DNA of 64,000 nucleotides from Lactobacillus sp. ESL0701 (lineage in GTDB: Bacteria > Bacillota > Bacilli > Lactobacillales > Lactobacillaceae): the NCBI RefSeq assembly GCF_029433445.1, contig NZ_JAQTIC010000005.1, positions 81,713 through 145,712 on the forward strand. The letters run 5' to 3'. The translations under genes were made by a program, and so were the position numbers. Below the pieces are notes generated by a model. It was given only the letters and a program-made list of their open reading frames with translations. It did not search any database and was not told where the DNA came from. How positions within the stretch are numbered: the stretch's first letter is position 1; every line of letters starts with the position of its first letter. Shown piece by piece: positions 55,373 through 63,962 of the stretch.

Positions 55373-55921
55373 ATGGTTGAAACAACAAGAAAGCAATGGT
55401 ACGTATTGCATACTTATTCAGGTTATGAAGACAAGGTTAAGTCTGATTTGTTATCACGTGCGCAAAGTATGGGGATGCAAGACTACATTTTTCGGGTAAT
55501 GGTACCTGAACAAGAAAAAATTGAAACGGTTCATGATAAGAAAAAGGAAGTCGAAGAAAAGATTTTCCCTGGATACGTTTTAGTTGAAATGGTCATGACT
55601 GATGAAAGCTGGTTTGTTGTACGGAATACCCCAAACGTTACGGGCTTTGTTGGCTCTCACGGTGGTGGTTCTAAGCCGTCACCATTACTTGATGAAGAAG
55701 TTAACCGCTTATTGCGTCAGCAAGGTGAACCAGCTAAACGACCACAAATTGACTTTGAAGTTGGCGAAACAGTTACGATTATTGATGGTGCCTTTAATGG
55801 TGTTGAAGGTAAAATCACGGAAATTCAACCAGACAAGTACAAATTATTTGTTTCCGTTGATATGTTTGGTCGAGCAACTACCACTGAATTAGATTACGAC
55901 CAAGTTAAAAAGATTGATTAA
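55373..55921 (+). CDS. nusG: Transcription termination/antitermination factor NusG
   Basis: The 182-residue protein has the NGN domain (WYVLHTYSGYEDKV, FPGYVLVEMVM, VRNTPNVTGFVG) and a C-terminal KOW domain (GETVTIIDGAFNGVEGKITEI). It travels with RNA polymerase and links it to ribosomes or Rho. The ATG follows AAAAGGAG. It stands between secE and rplK as in most bacteria. Confidence 0.96.
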   Translation: MVETTRKQWYVLHTYSGYEDKVKSDLLSRAQSMGMQDYIFRVMVPEQEKIETVHDKKKEVEEKIFPGYVLVEMVMTDESWFVVRNTPNVTGFVGSHGGGSKPSPLLDEEVNRLLRQQGEPAKRPQIDFEVGETVTIIDGAFNGVEGKITEIQPDKYKLFVSVDMFGRATTTELDYDQVKKID

Positions 55922-55933
55922 AGTAGGTTAGTA

Positions 55934-55962
55934 TTGCAATTATCGGTAAACGATGATAAGAT
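55934..55962 (+). promoter_or_regulatory. Promoter of rplKA
   Basis: TTGCAA at 55934-55939 and TAAGAT at 55957-55962 have 17-base spacing, with TGA before the -10 (extended). It gives a leader of about 80 bases containing the putative L1 site. Confidence 0.6.
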
Positions 55963-55981
55963 ACTAAAGTACTTTTATTAT

Positions 55982-56021
55982 TGTGGGAGGAGAAGTAGGT
56001 AACCTCTCCATTTTAACCACA
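55982..56021 (+). promoter_or_regulatory. Putative L1-binding mRNA site upstream of rplK
   Basis: TGTGG (55982-55986) pairs with CCACA (56017-56021). GGAG pairs with CTCC inside it, leaving an unpaired A-rich side. The same GTGGGAG...ACCACA outline occurs before rplA. L1 represses its operon by binding such rRNA mimics in other bacteria. No covariance check was possible. Confidence 0.45.
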
Positions 56022-56045
56022 CACGGAATCAAGGAGGTTTTGACC

Positions 56046-56471
56046 GTGGCAAAGAAAGTTATTAACGTTGTCAAATTACAAATCCCAGCTGGTGCTGCAA
56101 CACCCGCACCTCCAGTTGGTCCAGCTTTAGGTCAAGCAGGTATCAACATTGTTGGTTTTACTAAGGACTTCAATGCTAGAACTGCTGATCAAAAAGGCAT
56201 GATTATTCCTGTAGTCATCACAGTATATGAAGATCGTTCATTCGAATTCATTACTAAGACTCCACCAGCTCCAGTATTATTGAAGCAAGCTGCTAAGATT
56301 GACAAGGCTTCTGGTGAACCTAATACCAAGAAAGTTGGTAAGGTAACTAAGGACCAAGTTAAGGAAATTGCTGAAACTAAGATGCAAGACCTTAACGCTG
56401 CTGATGTCGAAGCTGCTATGCGGATGATCGAAGGTACTGCTAGAAGCATGGGTATCGAAGTCGAAGACTAA
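56046..56471 (+). CDS. rplK: 50S ribosomal protein L11
   Basis: The start is set at the GTG at 56046, 8 bases after AAGGAGG, giving 141 residues beginning [16 protein letters not shown]; the longer frame upstream covers the leader. The N-terminal domain has the thiostrepton-region prolines ([14 protein letters not shown]); the C-terminal domain binds 23S rRNA. L11 is also needed for RelA activation. Confidence 0.96.
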   Translation: MAKKVINVVKLQIPAGAATPAPPVGPALGQAGINIVGFTKDFNARTADQKGMIIPVVITVYEDRSFEFITKTPPAPVLLKQAAKIDKASGEPNTKKVGKVTKDQVKEIAETKMQDLNAADVEAAMRMIEGTARSMGIEVED

Positions 56472-56493
56472 TCCTGTTATTTATAACATTTTA

Positions 56494-56527
56494 GGTGGGA
56501 GAGCCTGCTCGGGCTTGTTTGACCACA
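56494..56527 (+). promoter_or_regulatory. Putative L1-binding mRNA site upstream of rplA
   Basis: GTGG (56495-56498) pairs with CCAC (56523-56526). AGCC (56502-56505) pairs with GGCT (56512-56515), and GGGAG and GTTTGA face each other in an internal loop. It resembles the site before rplK and precedes the rplA start by about 20 bases. Confidence 0.5.
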
Positions 56528-56545
56528 TATTAAGGAGGAAATCAC

Positions 56546-57238
56546 ATGCCAAAGCATGGTAAAAAATATTTAGAAGCTGCTAAAAAAGTAGATTCAAAGA
56601 AATTATATTCAGTTGCTGAAGCAATGAAGTTAGTTAAAGAAACTTCATACGCAGGTTTTGATGCTTCAGTTGAAGTTTCATACAACTTGAGTGTTGACCC
56701 TAAGCAAGCTGATCAACAAATTCGTGGTTCACTTGTATTGCCTAACGGTACTGGTAAGACCCAAAAGGTTGTTGTTTTTGCTGAAGGTCCACAAGCTGAA
56801 CAAGCTAAGGCTGCTGGTGCTGACGAAGTTGGTTCAGATGACTTAGTAGAAAAAGTTCAAAATGGTTACTTGGACTTCGACGTTGTTGTTGCTACACCAA
56901 TGATGATGGCTAAGGTTGGACGTTTGGGTCGTGTACTTGGACCTAAAGGTTTAATGCCTAACCCTAAGACTGGTACTGTTACAATGGACATTGAAAAGGC
57001 CGTTAAGAACGTTAAAGCTGGTCAAGTTGAATACCGTGTTGACCGTCAAGCTGCTATTCATACAGCTATTGGTAAGGTTTCATTTACTGACGAACAATTG
57101 GTAGAAAACTTTGATGCTTTACGTGACGTTATCTTGCGTGCACGTCCAGCAGCAGCCAAGGGTCAATACATTAAGAGTGTTGCTGTTGCAGCAACCTTTG
57201 GCCCAGGGATCAAGCTTGATCCATTAAACTTGGACTAA
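56546..57238 (+). CDS. rplA: 50S ribosomal protein L1
   Basis: The 230-residue two-domain protein of the L1 stalk shows [34 protein letters not shown], and [18 protein letters not shown]. It binds 23S rRNA helices 76-78 and probably its own mRNA. The ATG follows AAGGAGG. A terminator ends the rplK-rplA operon. Confidence 0.97.
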   Translation: MPKHGKKYLEAAKKVDSKKLYSVAEAMKLVKETSYAGFDASVEVSYNLSVDPKQADQQIRGSLVLPNGTGKTQKVVVFAEGPQAEQAKAAGADEVGSDDLVEKVQNGYLDFDVVVATPMMMAKVGRLGRVLGPKGLMPNPKTGTVTMDIEKAVKNVKAGQVEYRVDRQAAIHTAIGKVSFTDEQLVENFDALRDVILRARPAAAKGQYIKSVAVAATFGPGIKLDPLNLD

Positions 57239-57258
57239 TTTAAAATAGATTAATCAAT

Positions 57259-57295
57259 TAAAAGCAACTTACATTCCTGTAAGTTGCTTTTTTTG
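57259..57295 (+). terminator. Terminator after rplA
   Basis: AAAAGCAACTTAC and GTAAGTTGCTTTT form a perfect stem, followed by T residues. Confidence 0.9.
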
Positions 57296-57335
57296 TATAT
57301 ATTAAAGAGGTTATAATTTGGTCTGCTCTGAATTC

Positions 57336-57354
57336 TTTGTTAAACTGTAACAAA
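57336..57354. promoter_or_regulatory. Inverted repeat upstream of pstS, candidate Pho operator
   Basis: TTTGTTA (57336-57342) and TAACAAA (57348-57354) are a perfect 7-bp dyad with a 5-base spacer. A TATATT at 57365-57370 follows, without a good -35, as in activator-dependent promoters. An upstream TATAAT is at 57312-57317. TTAACA-like half-sites recall PhoP boxes; the regulator is inferred. Confidence 0.5.
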
Positions 57355-57380
57355 ATCTAGTTTATATATTGAGGAAGCAT

Positions 57381-58256
57381 ATGCATAAATTGAACTTGGG
57401 TAAATCGCTAATTCTTTTTTTAGCATTGCCACTTTTTTTGGTTGGTTGTAGTAAAGACCATACCAAAATAACGATTGTTGGATCAAGTGCCTTACAGCCA
57501 TTGATTGAACAAGCAGGTAATGATTATCACTTAGCTCATCTTAATAGTAATATTATTGTTCAAGGTGGTGGTTCAGGTACTGGTCTTAGCCAAGTGCAAG
57601 CCGGTGCCGTTCAGGTAGGAACTTCCGATGTTTTTGCTGATACGCAAAAGGGAATTGACGCAAGTAAACTGCACGACTATCAAGTTGCTGTTGTTGGAAT
57701 TGTACCAATTGCTAACAAGGATGTTGGTGTGTCCAATTTGTCGCCTAGGCAACTAATGGCAATTTTTACTGGTAAAATCACTAATTGGCGCCAAGTTGGC
57801 GGTAAAAATTTGCATATTATTGTGATTAACCGTTCTCGTGGCAGCGGTACTAGAACAACTTTTGAAAGCTTGATTTTAAAAGGGCAAGACGCTGTTAACT
57901 CACAAGAGCAGGATTCTAATGGTACTGTTAAAAAGATTGTCAGCTCAACACCAGGAACAATTTCTTACATTTCATTTCCTTATGCAAATGATCCTAACAT
58001 TCAAAAATTAAGTGTGGATCATGTGCAGCCAACGAATCGGAATATTCCGACTAATAGGTGGCCATTATGGTCATATGAACATATGTACACTAAAGGTAGG
58101 CCAGATAAAGAAACGGCCGCGTTTATTACTTATGTCTTGGGTAAAAAAGTGCAGCGTGAGTTGGTACCTAAAATCGGTTACTTAAGCATTAATGAAATGA
58201 AAGTTATTCGCAATAGTCATAATCGAATTACAAAAGTAGGTGGCACGCATGAGTAA
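57381..58256 (+). CDS. pstS: Phosphate-binding lipoprotein PstS
   Basis: The 291-residue product has a lipoprotein signal with lipobox LVGC at Cys23. The mature part shows phosphate-binding segments GSSALQPLIEQAG, GGGSGTGLSQVQAGAVQVGTSD and NRSRGSGTRTTF. It captures phosphate outside the cell for the Pst transporter. The ATG at 57381 follows GAGGAAG. It overlaps pstC by 8 bases and starts the pst operon. Confidence 0.95.
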   Translation: MHKLNLGKSLILFLALPLFLVGCSKDHTKITIVGSSALQPLIEQAGNDYHLAHLNSNIIVQGGGSGTGLSQVQAGAVQVGTSDVFADTQKGIDASKLHDYQVAVVGIVPIANKDVGVSNLSPRQLMAIFTGKITNWRQVGGKNLHIIVINRSRGSGTRTTFESLILKGQDAVNSQEQDSNGTVKKIVSSTPGTISYISFPYANDPNIQKLSVDHVQPTNRNIPTNRWPLWSYEHMYTKGRPDKETAAFITYVLGKKVQRELVPKIGYLSINEMKVIRNSHNRITKVGGTHE

Positions 58257-59241
58257 ACACGAACAGGACTTACAAAAAGTTGTCGATCAGGCGATTGCCC
58301 AGCAGAAAGTACCACATGTAAAATTTAAAAAGATTGGTCCAGAAAGTGTTGATATTGCCCGCCTAACTAGTCAATCTAAAGAAACACGCCAAGAGCGTTG
58401 GGGCAAAGGATTGACCTCGTTAGCAATTGTACTTATTGCGATTTTAATTGCGGCAATCATTGGGTTTGTTGGATTTCATGGGTTAGCAACTTTTGTTAAT
58501 GATAAAGTAAACATTTTTCATTTTTTGTTTACCAGTAGTTGGAATCCTAGTGCTGGCAAAAATCATGTTGGTGCCGCAGCGATGATAGTAACTTCTTTTG
58601 CGGTAACTTTGCTGGCTGCTTTATTAGCAACACCATTTGCCATTTCCATTGCTTTATTTATGACAGAGTATGAATCTGGTAAGCAAACACGTTTGTTACA
58701 ATCTGTCATGGAATTATTAGTCGGTATACCTTCAGTTGTTTATGGCTTCTTAGGTTTGACTGTAATTGTACCGGTAATTAGAACTATCTTTGGGGGAACA
58801 GGATTTGGTATTCTAGCAGCGACTTTAATTTTGTTCGTTATGGTTTTGCCAACGATTACTTCGCTAACGGTTGATGCCTTTAAGGCAGTTCCTAAGGACT
58901 TAAGGCAGTCTTCTGCAGCATTAGGGGCAACGCGCTGGCAGACAATTTATCATGTTGTATTGCGTGCGGCTCGTCCGCGCATTTTGACAGCAATTATTTT
59001 TGGGATGGCGCGCGCCTTTGGTGAGGCGTTGGCTGTCCAAATGGTGATTGGGAATGCGGTTTTAATGCCATATAACTTAGTAAGCCCAGCGGCAACATTA
59101 ACCAGTCAATTAACTAGTCAAATGGGTAATACAGTTATGGGCACGCTGCCTAATAATGCTTTATGGTCACTAGCTTTATTGTTATTAATTATGTCACTGG
59201 TGTTTAACTTCTTGGTTCGTCTAATTGGAAAGAAGAGGTAG
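58249..59241 (+). CDS. pstC: Phosphate ABC transporter permease PstC
   Basis: The 330-residue product starts at the ATG at 58249, inside pstS; GTAGGTGG precedes it. A cytoplasmic N-terminal tail of about 60 residues is followed by six membrane segments and the EAA loop (LRQSSAALGATRWQTIYHVVLRAARP). It pairs with PstA, whose gene starts 3 bases later. Confidence 0.94.
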   Translation: MSKHEQDLQKVVDQAIAQQKVPHVKFKKIGPESVDIARLTSQSKETRQERWGKGLTSLAIVLIAILIAAIIGFVGFHGLATFVNDKVNIFHFLFTSSWNPSAGKNHVGAAAMIVTSFAVTLLAALLATPFAISIALFMTEYESGKQTRLLQSVMELLVGIPSVVYGFLGLTVIVPVIRTIFGGTGFGILAATLILFVMVLPTITSLTVDAFKAVPKDLRQSSAALGATRWQTIYHVVLRAARPRILTAIIFGMARAFGEALAVQMVIGNAVLMPYNLVSPAATLTSQLTSQMGNTVMGTLPNNALWSLALLLLIMSLVFNFLVRLIGKKR

Positions 59242-59244
59242 CTG

Positions 59245-60138
59245 ATGAATTCAAAAAAAGTTGATCGAATTGCAACAGGTGTAATTTACTTGTTAGTTGC
59301 AATCGTCATTTTGATATTAGTTGGTATTTTAGGCAATATTTTAATTGCTGGTGTACCGCATTTGTCATGGCACTTTTTAACATCGGCTTCCTCTTCATTT
59401 GAAGCTGGCGGCGGTATTCGTGACCAATTATTTAATTCACTTTATTTATTAGTTTTAACGCTGGTAATTTCACTGCCAATTGCATTAGGAGCGGCTATTT
59501 ATTTGGCTGAATATGCACAAGATACTTGGGTAACGCGCCTGATTAGAACAACAATTGAAATCTTGAGTTCACTACCATCAATTGTTGTCGGGCTGTTTGG
59601 CTATCTCTTGTTTGTAGTTCAGTTTGGTTTAGGCTTTTCAATTATTGCTGGTGCTTTGGCACTAACCTTTTTCAATTTGCCAATATTAACGAGCAATATT
59701 GAACAGGCAATTAACGGCGTTCCGCAAACGCAGCGTGAAGCAGGTTGGGCACTAGGATTGTCAAATTGGAAAACTATTCGCGGGATTGTTTTACCTGCAG
59801 CATTACCGGGAATTATTACCGGAGTTATTTTAAGTGCTGGACGAGTTTTTGGAGAAGCTGCCGCACTTATCTATACTGCTGGGCAAAGTGGCTCAACAGT
59901 TGATTATTCTAATTGGAATATGTTCAGTCCAACTAGCTTTTTGAATGTGATGCGCCCAGCGGAAACTTTGGCGGTACATATTTGGAAAGTAAATACTGAG
60001 GGCATTATTCCTGATGTAAATCTTGTTTCAGCAGCAACATCGGCTTTGCTCGTAATTGTGGTAATTATCTTTAATTTTGGCGCCCGCTTTTTGGGTAATT
60101 GGCTTTACAAGCATTTAACTGCTGCAAAAGTAAAATAA
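59245..60138 (+). CDS. pstA: Phosphate ABC transporter permease PstA
   Basis: The 297-residue product has six membrane segments. The EAA loop reads TQREAGWALGLSNWKTIRGIVLPAALPG, and GRVFGEAAALIYTAG is the family block near the C-terminus. It forms the channel with PstC. It lies 3 bases after pstC and 9 bases before pstB. Confidence 0.94.
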   Translation: MNSKKVDRIATGVIYLLVAIVILILVGILGNILIAGVPHLSWHFLTSASSSFEAGGGIRDQLFNSLYLLVLTLVISLPIALGAAIYLAEYAQDTWVTRLIRTTIEILSSLPSIVVGLFGYLLFVVQFGLGFSIIAGALALTFFNLPILTSNIEQAINGVPQTQREAGWALGLSNWKTIRGIVLPAALPGIITGVILSAGRVFGEAAALIYTAGQSGSTVDYSNWNMFSPTSFLNVMRPAETLAVHIWKVNTEGIIPDVNLVSAATSALLVIVVIIFNFGARFLGNWLYKHLTAAKVK

Positions 60139-60147
60139 GGAATTTAT

Positions 60148-60948
60148 ATGGAAAATTGGCAAACGCAAAAAAAATATATTAAGACTTTTAATAATGAGGA
60201 ATGTGCCCTTTATACGCATAATTTAAGTGTCTTTTATGGTGGTACAGTGCAAAAACTGTTTGATGTTAGTCTGGGCTTTAAAAAGAACACCATTACAGCT
60301 TTGATTGGTGCTTCAGGTTCAGGCAAATCTACTTTTTTGCGTTCGTTAAACAGGTTAAATGACCGTGTTGCTAGAGTTGATGGCAATATCATGTTTCATG
60401 AACTTGATATTAATCAGAAAAAAATCAACGTTTACGAATTGCGCAAGGCGATTGGCATGGTCTTCCAAAAACCTAATCCCTTCCCGAAGTCAATTAAGGA
60501 AAATATCACTTATGCGTTAAAGGCGAATGGTGAACAAGACAAGGCAAAACTAAATCAACTTGTTGAGGAAAGTTTGCGTGCCGCTGCTTTGTGGGATGAG
60601 GTGAAGGATAAGCTAGACCAGAGTGCCTTGGCGTTATCAGGTGGTCAGCAGCAACGCTTATGTATTGCTCGTGCAATTGCCTTAAAGCCGGAAGTATTAC
60701 TTTTGGATGAACCAGCTAGTGCGCTTGATCCTGTATCAACAGCAAAACTTGAGGATACGCTCAAGCAATTGCGCAGTAAGTACACGATGATTATGGTAAC
60801 GCACAATATGCAGCAGGCTTCGCGGATTAGCGATTATACCGCGTTTTTTCATTTAGGTCATGCACTTGAATATGACACAACTACCAATGTTTTCACTAAT
60901 CCGCAAGGTAAAATTACTGAAAAGTATATTCAGGGCAGTTTTGGCTAA
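60148..60948 (+). CDS. pstB: Phosphate ABC transporter ATPase PstB (first copy)
   Basis: The 266-residue ATPase has Walker A GASGSGKSTFL, Q-loop MVFQKPNPFPKS, signature LSGGQQQRLCIARAI, Walker B VLLLDEPASALD and MVTHNMQQASRISD. Its N-terminus is about 15 residues longer than the second copy. Two pstB genes in tandem are usual in lactobacilli and streptococci and may form a heterodimer. Confidence 0.94.
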   Translation: MENWQTQKKYIKTFNNEECALYTHNLSVFYGGTVQKLFDVSLGFKKNTITALIGASGSGKSTFLRSLNRLNDRVARVDGNIMFHELDINQKKINVYELRKAIGMVFQKPNPFPKSIKENITYALKANGEQDKAKLNQLVEESLRAAALWDEVKDKLDQSALALSGGQQQRLCIARAIALKPEVLLLDEPASALDPVSTAKLEDTLKQLRSKYTMIMVTHNMQQASRISDYTAFFHLGHALEYDTTTNVFTNPQGKITEKYIQGSFG

Positions 60949-60957
60949 AGGAGCATA

Positions 60958-61716
60958 ATGATGAAGAATATCATGGAAGTCAAAAATGTCAGATTAAATT
61001 ATGGTGATTATGAGGCTTTGCATGGCATTAATCTAGCATTTCCAGAACAAAAATTGACGGCATTAATTGGACCTTCAGGATGTGGGAAGTCAACGTTATT
61101 GCGCTGTCTTAACCGGATGAATGACGATATTGACAATATCAAAATTACGGGTGATATTCTGCTGGATGGGCAGGATATCTATCGACCGCACCTAGATTTA
61201 GTTGAACTACGTAAAAATGTCGGGATGGTATTTCAACAGCCGACGCCGTTCCCTTTTTCTGTTTTTGATAATGTAGCTTATGGCTTGAAGGTCGCGGGTG
61301 TTAAGGATAAGGAATTAATTGAGCAGCGGGTTGAAGAAAGTCTGAAACAAGCAGCAATTTGGGAGGAAACTAAGGATAGCTTGAATCGTAATGCACAGGA
61401 TTTTTCAGGTGGGCAGCAGCAGCGAATTTGTATTGCTCGGGCGCTGGCAGTAAGACCAGCTGTAGTCCTACTTGATGAGCCAACGTCTGCTTTAGATCCA
61501 ATTTCTAGTTCGGAAATTGAAGAAACGCTCATGGGTCTTAAGACTAAGTATACATTTATTATGGTAACGCATAATCTGCAACAAGCGAGCCGGGTTTCGG
61601 ATCAAGTTGCGTTTTTGATGAATGGTGATTTGATTGAATCAGGTTCAACCGAAGAAATGTTTGTAGCACCTAAAAAAGAAATTACAAGTAATTACCTAAA
61701 TGGTCGGTTTGGTTAA
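60958..61716 (+). CDS. pstB: Phosphate ABC transporter ATPase PstB (second copy)
   Basis: The 252-residue ATPase has Walker [24 protein letters not shown], signature [15 protein letters not shown] (Phe replaces Leu), Walker [13 protein letters not shown] and [14 protein letters not shown]. Two adjacent ATGs (60958 and 60961) follow AAGGAG; either may be used. It ends 13 bases before phoU. Confidence 0.94.
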   Translation: MMKNIMEVKNVRLNYGDYEALHGINLAFPEQKLTALIGPSGCGKSTLLRCLNRMNDDIDNIKITGDILLDGQDIYRPHLDLVELRKNVGMVFQQPTPFPFSVFDNVAYGLKVAGVKDKELIEQRVEESLKQAAIWEETKDSLNRNAQDFSGGQQQRICIARALAVRPAVVLLDEPTSALDPISSSEIEETLMGLKTKYTFIMVTHNLQQASRVSDQVAFLMNGDLIESGSTEEMFVAPKKEITSNYLNGRFG

Positions 61717-61729
61717 AAGCGAGGAATAT

Positions 61730-62398
61730 ATGCACGAGATATTTTTAGACGAATTAAAAAAGCTGAATACGCAATTTATGGAAATGGGTGTTCTAGTTAA
61801 TGATCAAATTGATCAAGGGACGCGTTCATTTGTTGCTCACGATAAAACAACAGCCCAAAAGATGATTGAAGAAGCTGATGTTGTACCCAAAGAAACAATT
61901 AGAATTGAAAAAAAAGCATTGGATCTAATGGCTCTCCAGCAACCGGTAGCTACCGACTTTCGGGTGGTAATCAGTATTTTAAAAGCTGCTACTGACTTAG
62001 AGAGAATTGGTGAAAATGCGATCAGCTTGGCAGTCGAAACTGTCAGAGTGAAGGGTAATCCGCGAATTCCAGAGGTTGAAGAAATCATTTCACAAATGAC
62101 GCATGAAGTCCGCAAAATGTTAATTGAAGTCTTAACAGCTTATGTTCAAGAAGATGAAAAGACAGCACGTTCAATGGTAGTTCTGCGTGAAGCCGTTACT
62201 GTCAATTACCAAAAGGCACGCAAAGATATTATTGATGGGATTGAAAAAGAACCTAATGCGGCAGTTGCTTCTGCTAGTTATTTTGTAATTATTCGGTTGC
62301 TCAAACGAATTAGTGATCACATTGTTAACTTGGCTAGTTGGGTTATTTATAAGATTACTGGCGAGTTATTTGAATTAGCTGACCCAAAAGCAGAATAA
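61730..62398 (+). CDS. phoU: Phosphate signalling regulator PhoU
   Basis: The start is the ATG at 61730 (MHEIFLDELKKLN) after GCGAGGA, giving 222 residues. Two three-helix PhoU domains are present; metal-binding E/DxxxD-type sites are seen in KAATDLERIGENAISLA and RLLKRISDHIVNLA. PhoU restrains Pst activity and relays phosphate state to the PhoR kinase; no phoPR pair is in this window. It closes the pst operon, and the rplJ promoter begins 5 bases after its stop. Confidence 0.93.
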   Translation: MHEIFLDELKKLNTQFMEMGVLVNDQIDQGTRSFVAHDKTTAQKMIEEADVVPKETIRIEKKALDLMALQQPVATDFRVVISILKAATDLERIGENAISLAVETVRVKGNPRIPEVEEIISQMTHEVRKMLIEVLTAYVQEDEKTARSMVVLREAVTVNYQKARKDIIDGIEKEPNAAVASASYFVIIRLLKRISDHIVNLASWVIYKITGELFELADPKAE

Positions 62399-62402
62399 AT
62401 AC

Positions 62403-62431
62403 TTGCGTAAATTAATTAGGCCTGCTATACT
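62403..62431 (+). promoter_or_regulatory. Promoter of rplJL
   Basis: TTGCGT at 62403-62408 and TATACT at 62426-62431 have 17-base spacing; TGC precedes the -10 (extended). Transcription would start near 62438, at the beginning of the L10 leader. Confidence 0.7.
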
Positions 62432-62437
62432 TGTTAA

Positions 62438-62503
62438 AGTAAATTCTACCTAAGACTCGGGTGGCATCACGCCTTAATTTCCCGCCGAGGCCAGAAGATA
62501 ATG
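62438..62503 (+). ncRNA. L10 leader RNA
   Basis: The rplJ 5' UTR contains CTAAGACTCGGGTGGC and, after about 20 bases, CCCGCCGAGGCCAG, which pair as CTCGG with CCGAG and GG with CC. This is the described L10 leader pattern that binds the L10-L12 complex. An attenuator hairpin follows. Confidence 0.75.
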
Positions 62504-62512
62504 AAGATTTTC

Positions 62513-62553
62513 AAAACTCCATGTCTTTGTGGCATGGAGTTTTTGGCCTTTTT
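62513..62553 (+). terminator. Attenuator terminator before rplJ
   Basis: AAAACTCCATG and CATGGAGTTTT form an 11-bp stem, followed by T-rich sequence, between the L10 leader and the rplJ ribosome binding site. In Firmicutes L10 binding is proposed to favour this terminator; the mechanism is inferred here. Confidence 0.75.
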
Positions 62554-62588
62554 AGGATTTATTAATGATTTTATGGAGGTGAATTAGA

Positions 62589-63098
62589 TTGAGTAAAGCT
62601 GCTATTGCTGCAAAGGAAAAGCTTGTTGATGCTTTTGCTGAAGAACTTAAAGCTGCTAAAGCTATCTTAATAATTGATTACCTTGGTTTAACTGTTGAAG
62701 AAGTTACTGCTATGCGTAAGGAACTTCGTGAAAACGACGTTAAGATGAAGGTTATCAAGAACACTTATTTAAGACGTGCTGCTGCTAAGGCTGGTATTGA
62801 AGGACTTGACGATGCTTTTGTTGGTCCTACTGCTGTTGTTTACACTGACAATGCTGATGATATTACCGAACCTGCACGGATCGTTTCTAAATACGAAGAT
62901 GACTTTGAAGTTTTGAACATCAAGGGTGGTATGCTTGAAGGTAAATTGACTTCTAAAGAAGAAATCAAGGAACTTGCTGCTATTCCTGGTCGTGAAGGCT
63001 TACTGTCAATGCTTGTATCTGTATTGCAAGCTCCAGTTCGCGACTTCGCATGTGTTGTTAAAGCTGTTGCTGATTCAAAAGACGAAGCTGCAGAATAA
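62589..63098 (+). CDS. rplJ: 50S ribosomal protein L10
   Basis: The 169-residue product starts at TTG after TGGAGGTGAA. L10 blocks are visible: AKAILIIDYLGLTVEEVTAMRKELRE and KVIKNTYLRRAA. The C-terminal helix that anchors L12 dimers is present. It forms the stalk base with L11. It precedes rplL by 49 bases. Confidence 0.96.
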   Translation: MSKAAIAAKEKLVDAFAEELKAAKAILIIDYLGLTVEEVTAMRKELRENDVKMKVIKNTYLRRAAAKAGIEGLDDAFVGPTAVVYTDNADDITEPARIVSKYEDDFEVLNIKGGMLEGKLTSKEEIKELAAIPGREGLLSMLVSVLQAPVRDFACVVKAVADSKDEAAE

Positions 63099-63147
63099 TA
63101 AAGATTATAAATATATCTAATACTAATTTTTCGGAGGATACTTAAAT

Positions 63148-63510
63148 ATGGCTTTAGATACTGAAAAGATTATTGAAGACTTAAAAGGTGCTTCAATTCT
63201 TGAATTAAATGACCTTGTAAAGGCTATTGAAGATGAATTTGATGTTACTGCTGCTGCTCCAGTTGCTGCTGCAGGTGCTGGTGCCGAAGCTGCTGCTAAG
63301 TCAAGCTACGATGTTGAATTGACTGAAGCAGGTCAAGAAAAGGTTAAAGTTATTAAGGTTGTTCGTGACATTACTGGTCTTGGCCTTAAGGACTCAAAGG
63401 ACATGGTTGATGGCGCACCTAAGAACGTTAAGGAAGGCGTTTCTGAAGATGAAGCTAACGACATTAAGTCTAAGCTTGAAGAAGTTGGAGCTACTGTAAC
63501 CCTTAAATAG
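63148..63510 (+). CDS. rplL: 50S ribosomal protein L7/L12
   Basis: The 120-residue stalk protein has an N-terminal dimer domain, an alanine-rich hinge (residues about 34-50, [19 protein letters not shown]) and the C-terminal factor-binding domain ending [10 protein letters not shown] with [18 protein letters not shown]. It recruits translational GTPases. An AGGAGG-like site (CGGAGGA) precedes the ATG; a terminator follows. Confidence 0.97.
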   Translation: MALDTEKIIEDLKGASILELNDLVKAIEDEFDVTAAAPVAAAGAGAEAAAKSSYDVELTEAGQEKVKVIKVVRDITGLGLKDSKDMVDGAPKNVKEGVSEDEANDIKSKLEEVGATVTLK

Positions 63511-63537
63511 TTACGGTCCAACTGGACAATGCTAATA

Positions 63538-63578
63538 AAAAACGCGTATTCGCAATTTGCGGATGCGCGCTTTTTGTT
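63538..63578 (+). terminator. Terminator after rplL
   Basis: AAACGCGTATTCGCAA and TTGCGGATGCGCGCTTT form a long imperfect stem, with TTTTTG after. Confidence 0.85.
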
Positions 63579-63685
63579 TTATTGATTTGTGGTTCAAATG
63601 TGTTATATAGGCTGTACAGTTTACCTTGGTAATAGCGATTAAGTAAAAATTCTAAATATGTGACACTAACAGTGGTTTATTTTGT

Positions 63686-63691
63686 TATAAT
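63686..63691 (+). promoter_or_regulatory. -10 of the terminal small-protein locus
   Basis: TATAAT with TGT immediately upstream is an extended -10; GTGACA at 63660-63665 is 20 bases away, too far for a standard -35. The CACTAACAGTG dyad lies between them. Confidence 0.5.
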
Positions 63692-63746
63692 TATTGCGAT
63701 GTAGAAAAGTTAAAAGACGGTTTACTACCTGTGAGTGAAAGGACTG

Positions 63747-63806
63747 ATGCCGATGAGCATGAGTGGATTCATACTCCGATCTATTATAAGAAGGGAGGAC
63801 AGGTAG
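63747..63806 (+). CDS. Leader ORF before the small membrane protein
   Basis: A 19-residue frame (MPMSMSGFILRSIIRREDR) starts at an ATG with AAAGGA just before it. It ends in TAG directly before the GTG of the next gene in the same frame. Its last codons contain the strong ribosome binding site of that gene, an arrangement that suggests translational coupling. No family is known. Confidence 0.4.
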   Translation: MPMSMSGFILRSIIRREDR

Positions 63807-63962
63807 GTGCAGATCATTTTGGCACTGATGTTGATTTTCGCTATTAGTTTAGTTGGATTGGCATTTAGGTTAGCCAAAATGAAGCAGTATCAGCTGCTGG
63901 CGGCAGTGATAATCAATCTACTGCCATTAGTAGTTGAACTGCTAAGAAGTTTACTCAAGTAA
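63807..63962 (+). CDS. Small two-segment membrane protein, toxin-like
   Basis: The 51-residue product begins at GTG, 7 bases after AAGGGAGG. It has two hydrophobic stretches (about 2-19 and 29-47) joined by a short basic piece (RLAKMKQYQ). Size, membrane content, a leader ORF and a 5' UTR that can pair with downstream sequence recall type I toxins, but it does not match the Fst, TxpA or holin-like toxins I know. The window ends 38 bases later, so any antisense RNA or terminator cannot be seen whole. Confidence 0.5.
   Translation: MQIILALMLIFAISLVGLAFRLAKMKQYQLLAAVIINLLPLVVELLRSLLK

Noticed and set aside
63807..63962. Assignment to the Fst/TxpA type I toxin families
   Set aside because: The sequence lacks the Pro-containing membrane core and charged tail of Fst and is unlike TxpA; only the general layout is similar.
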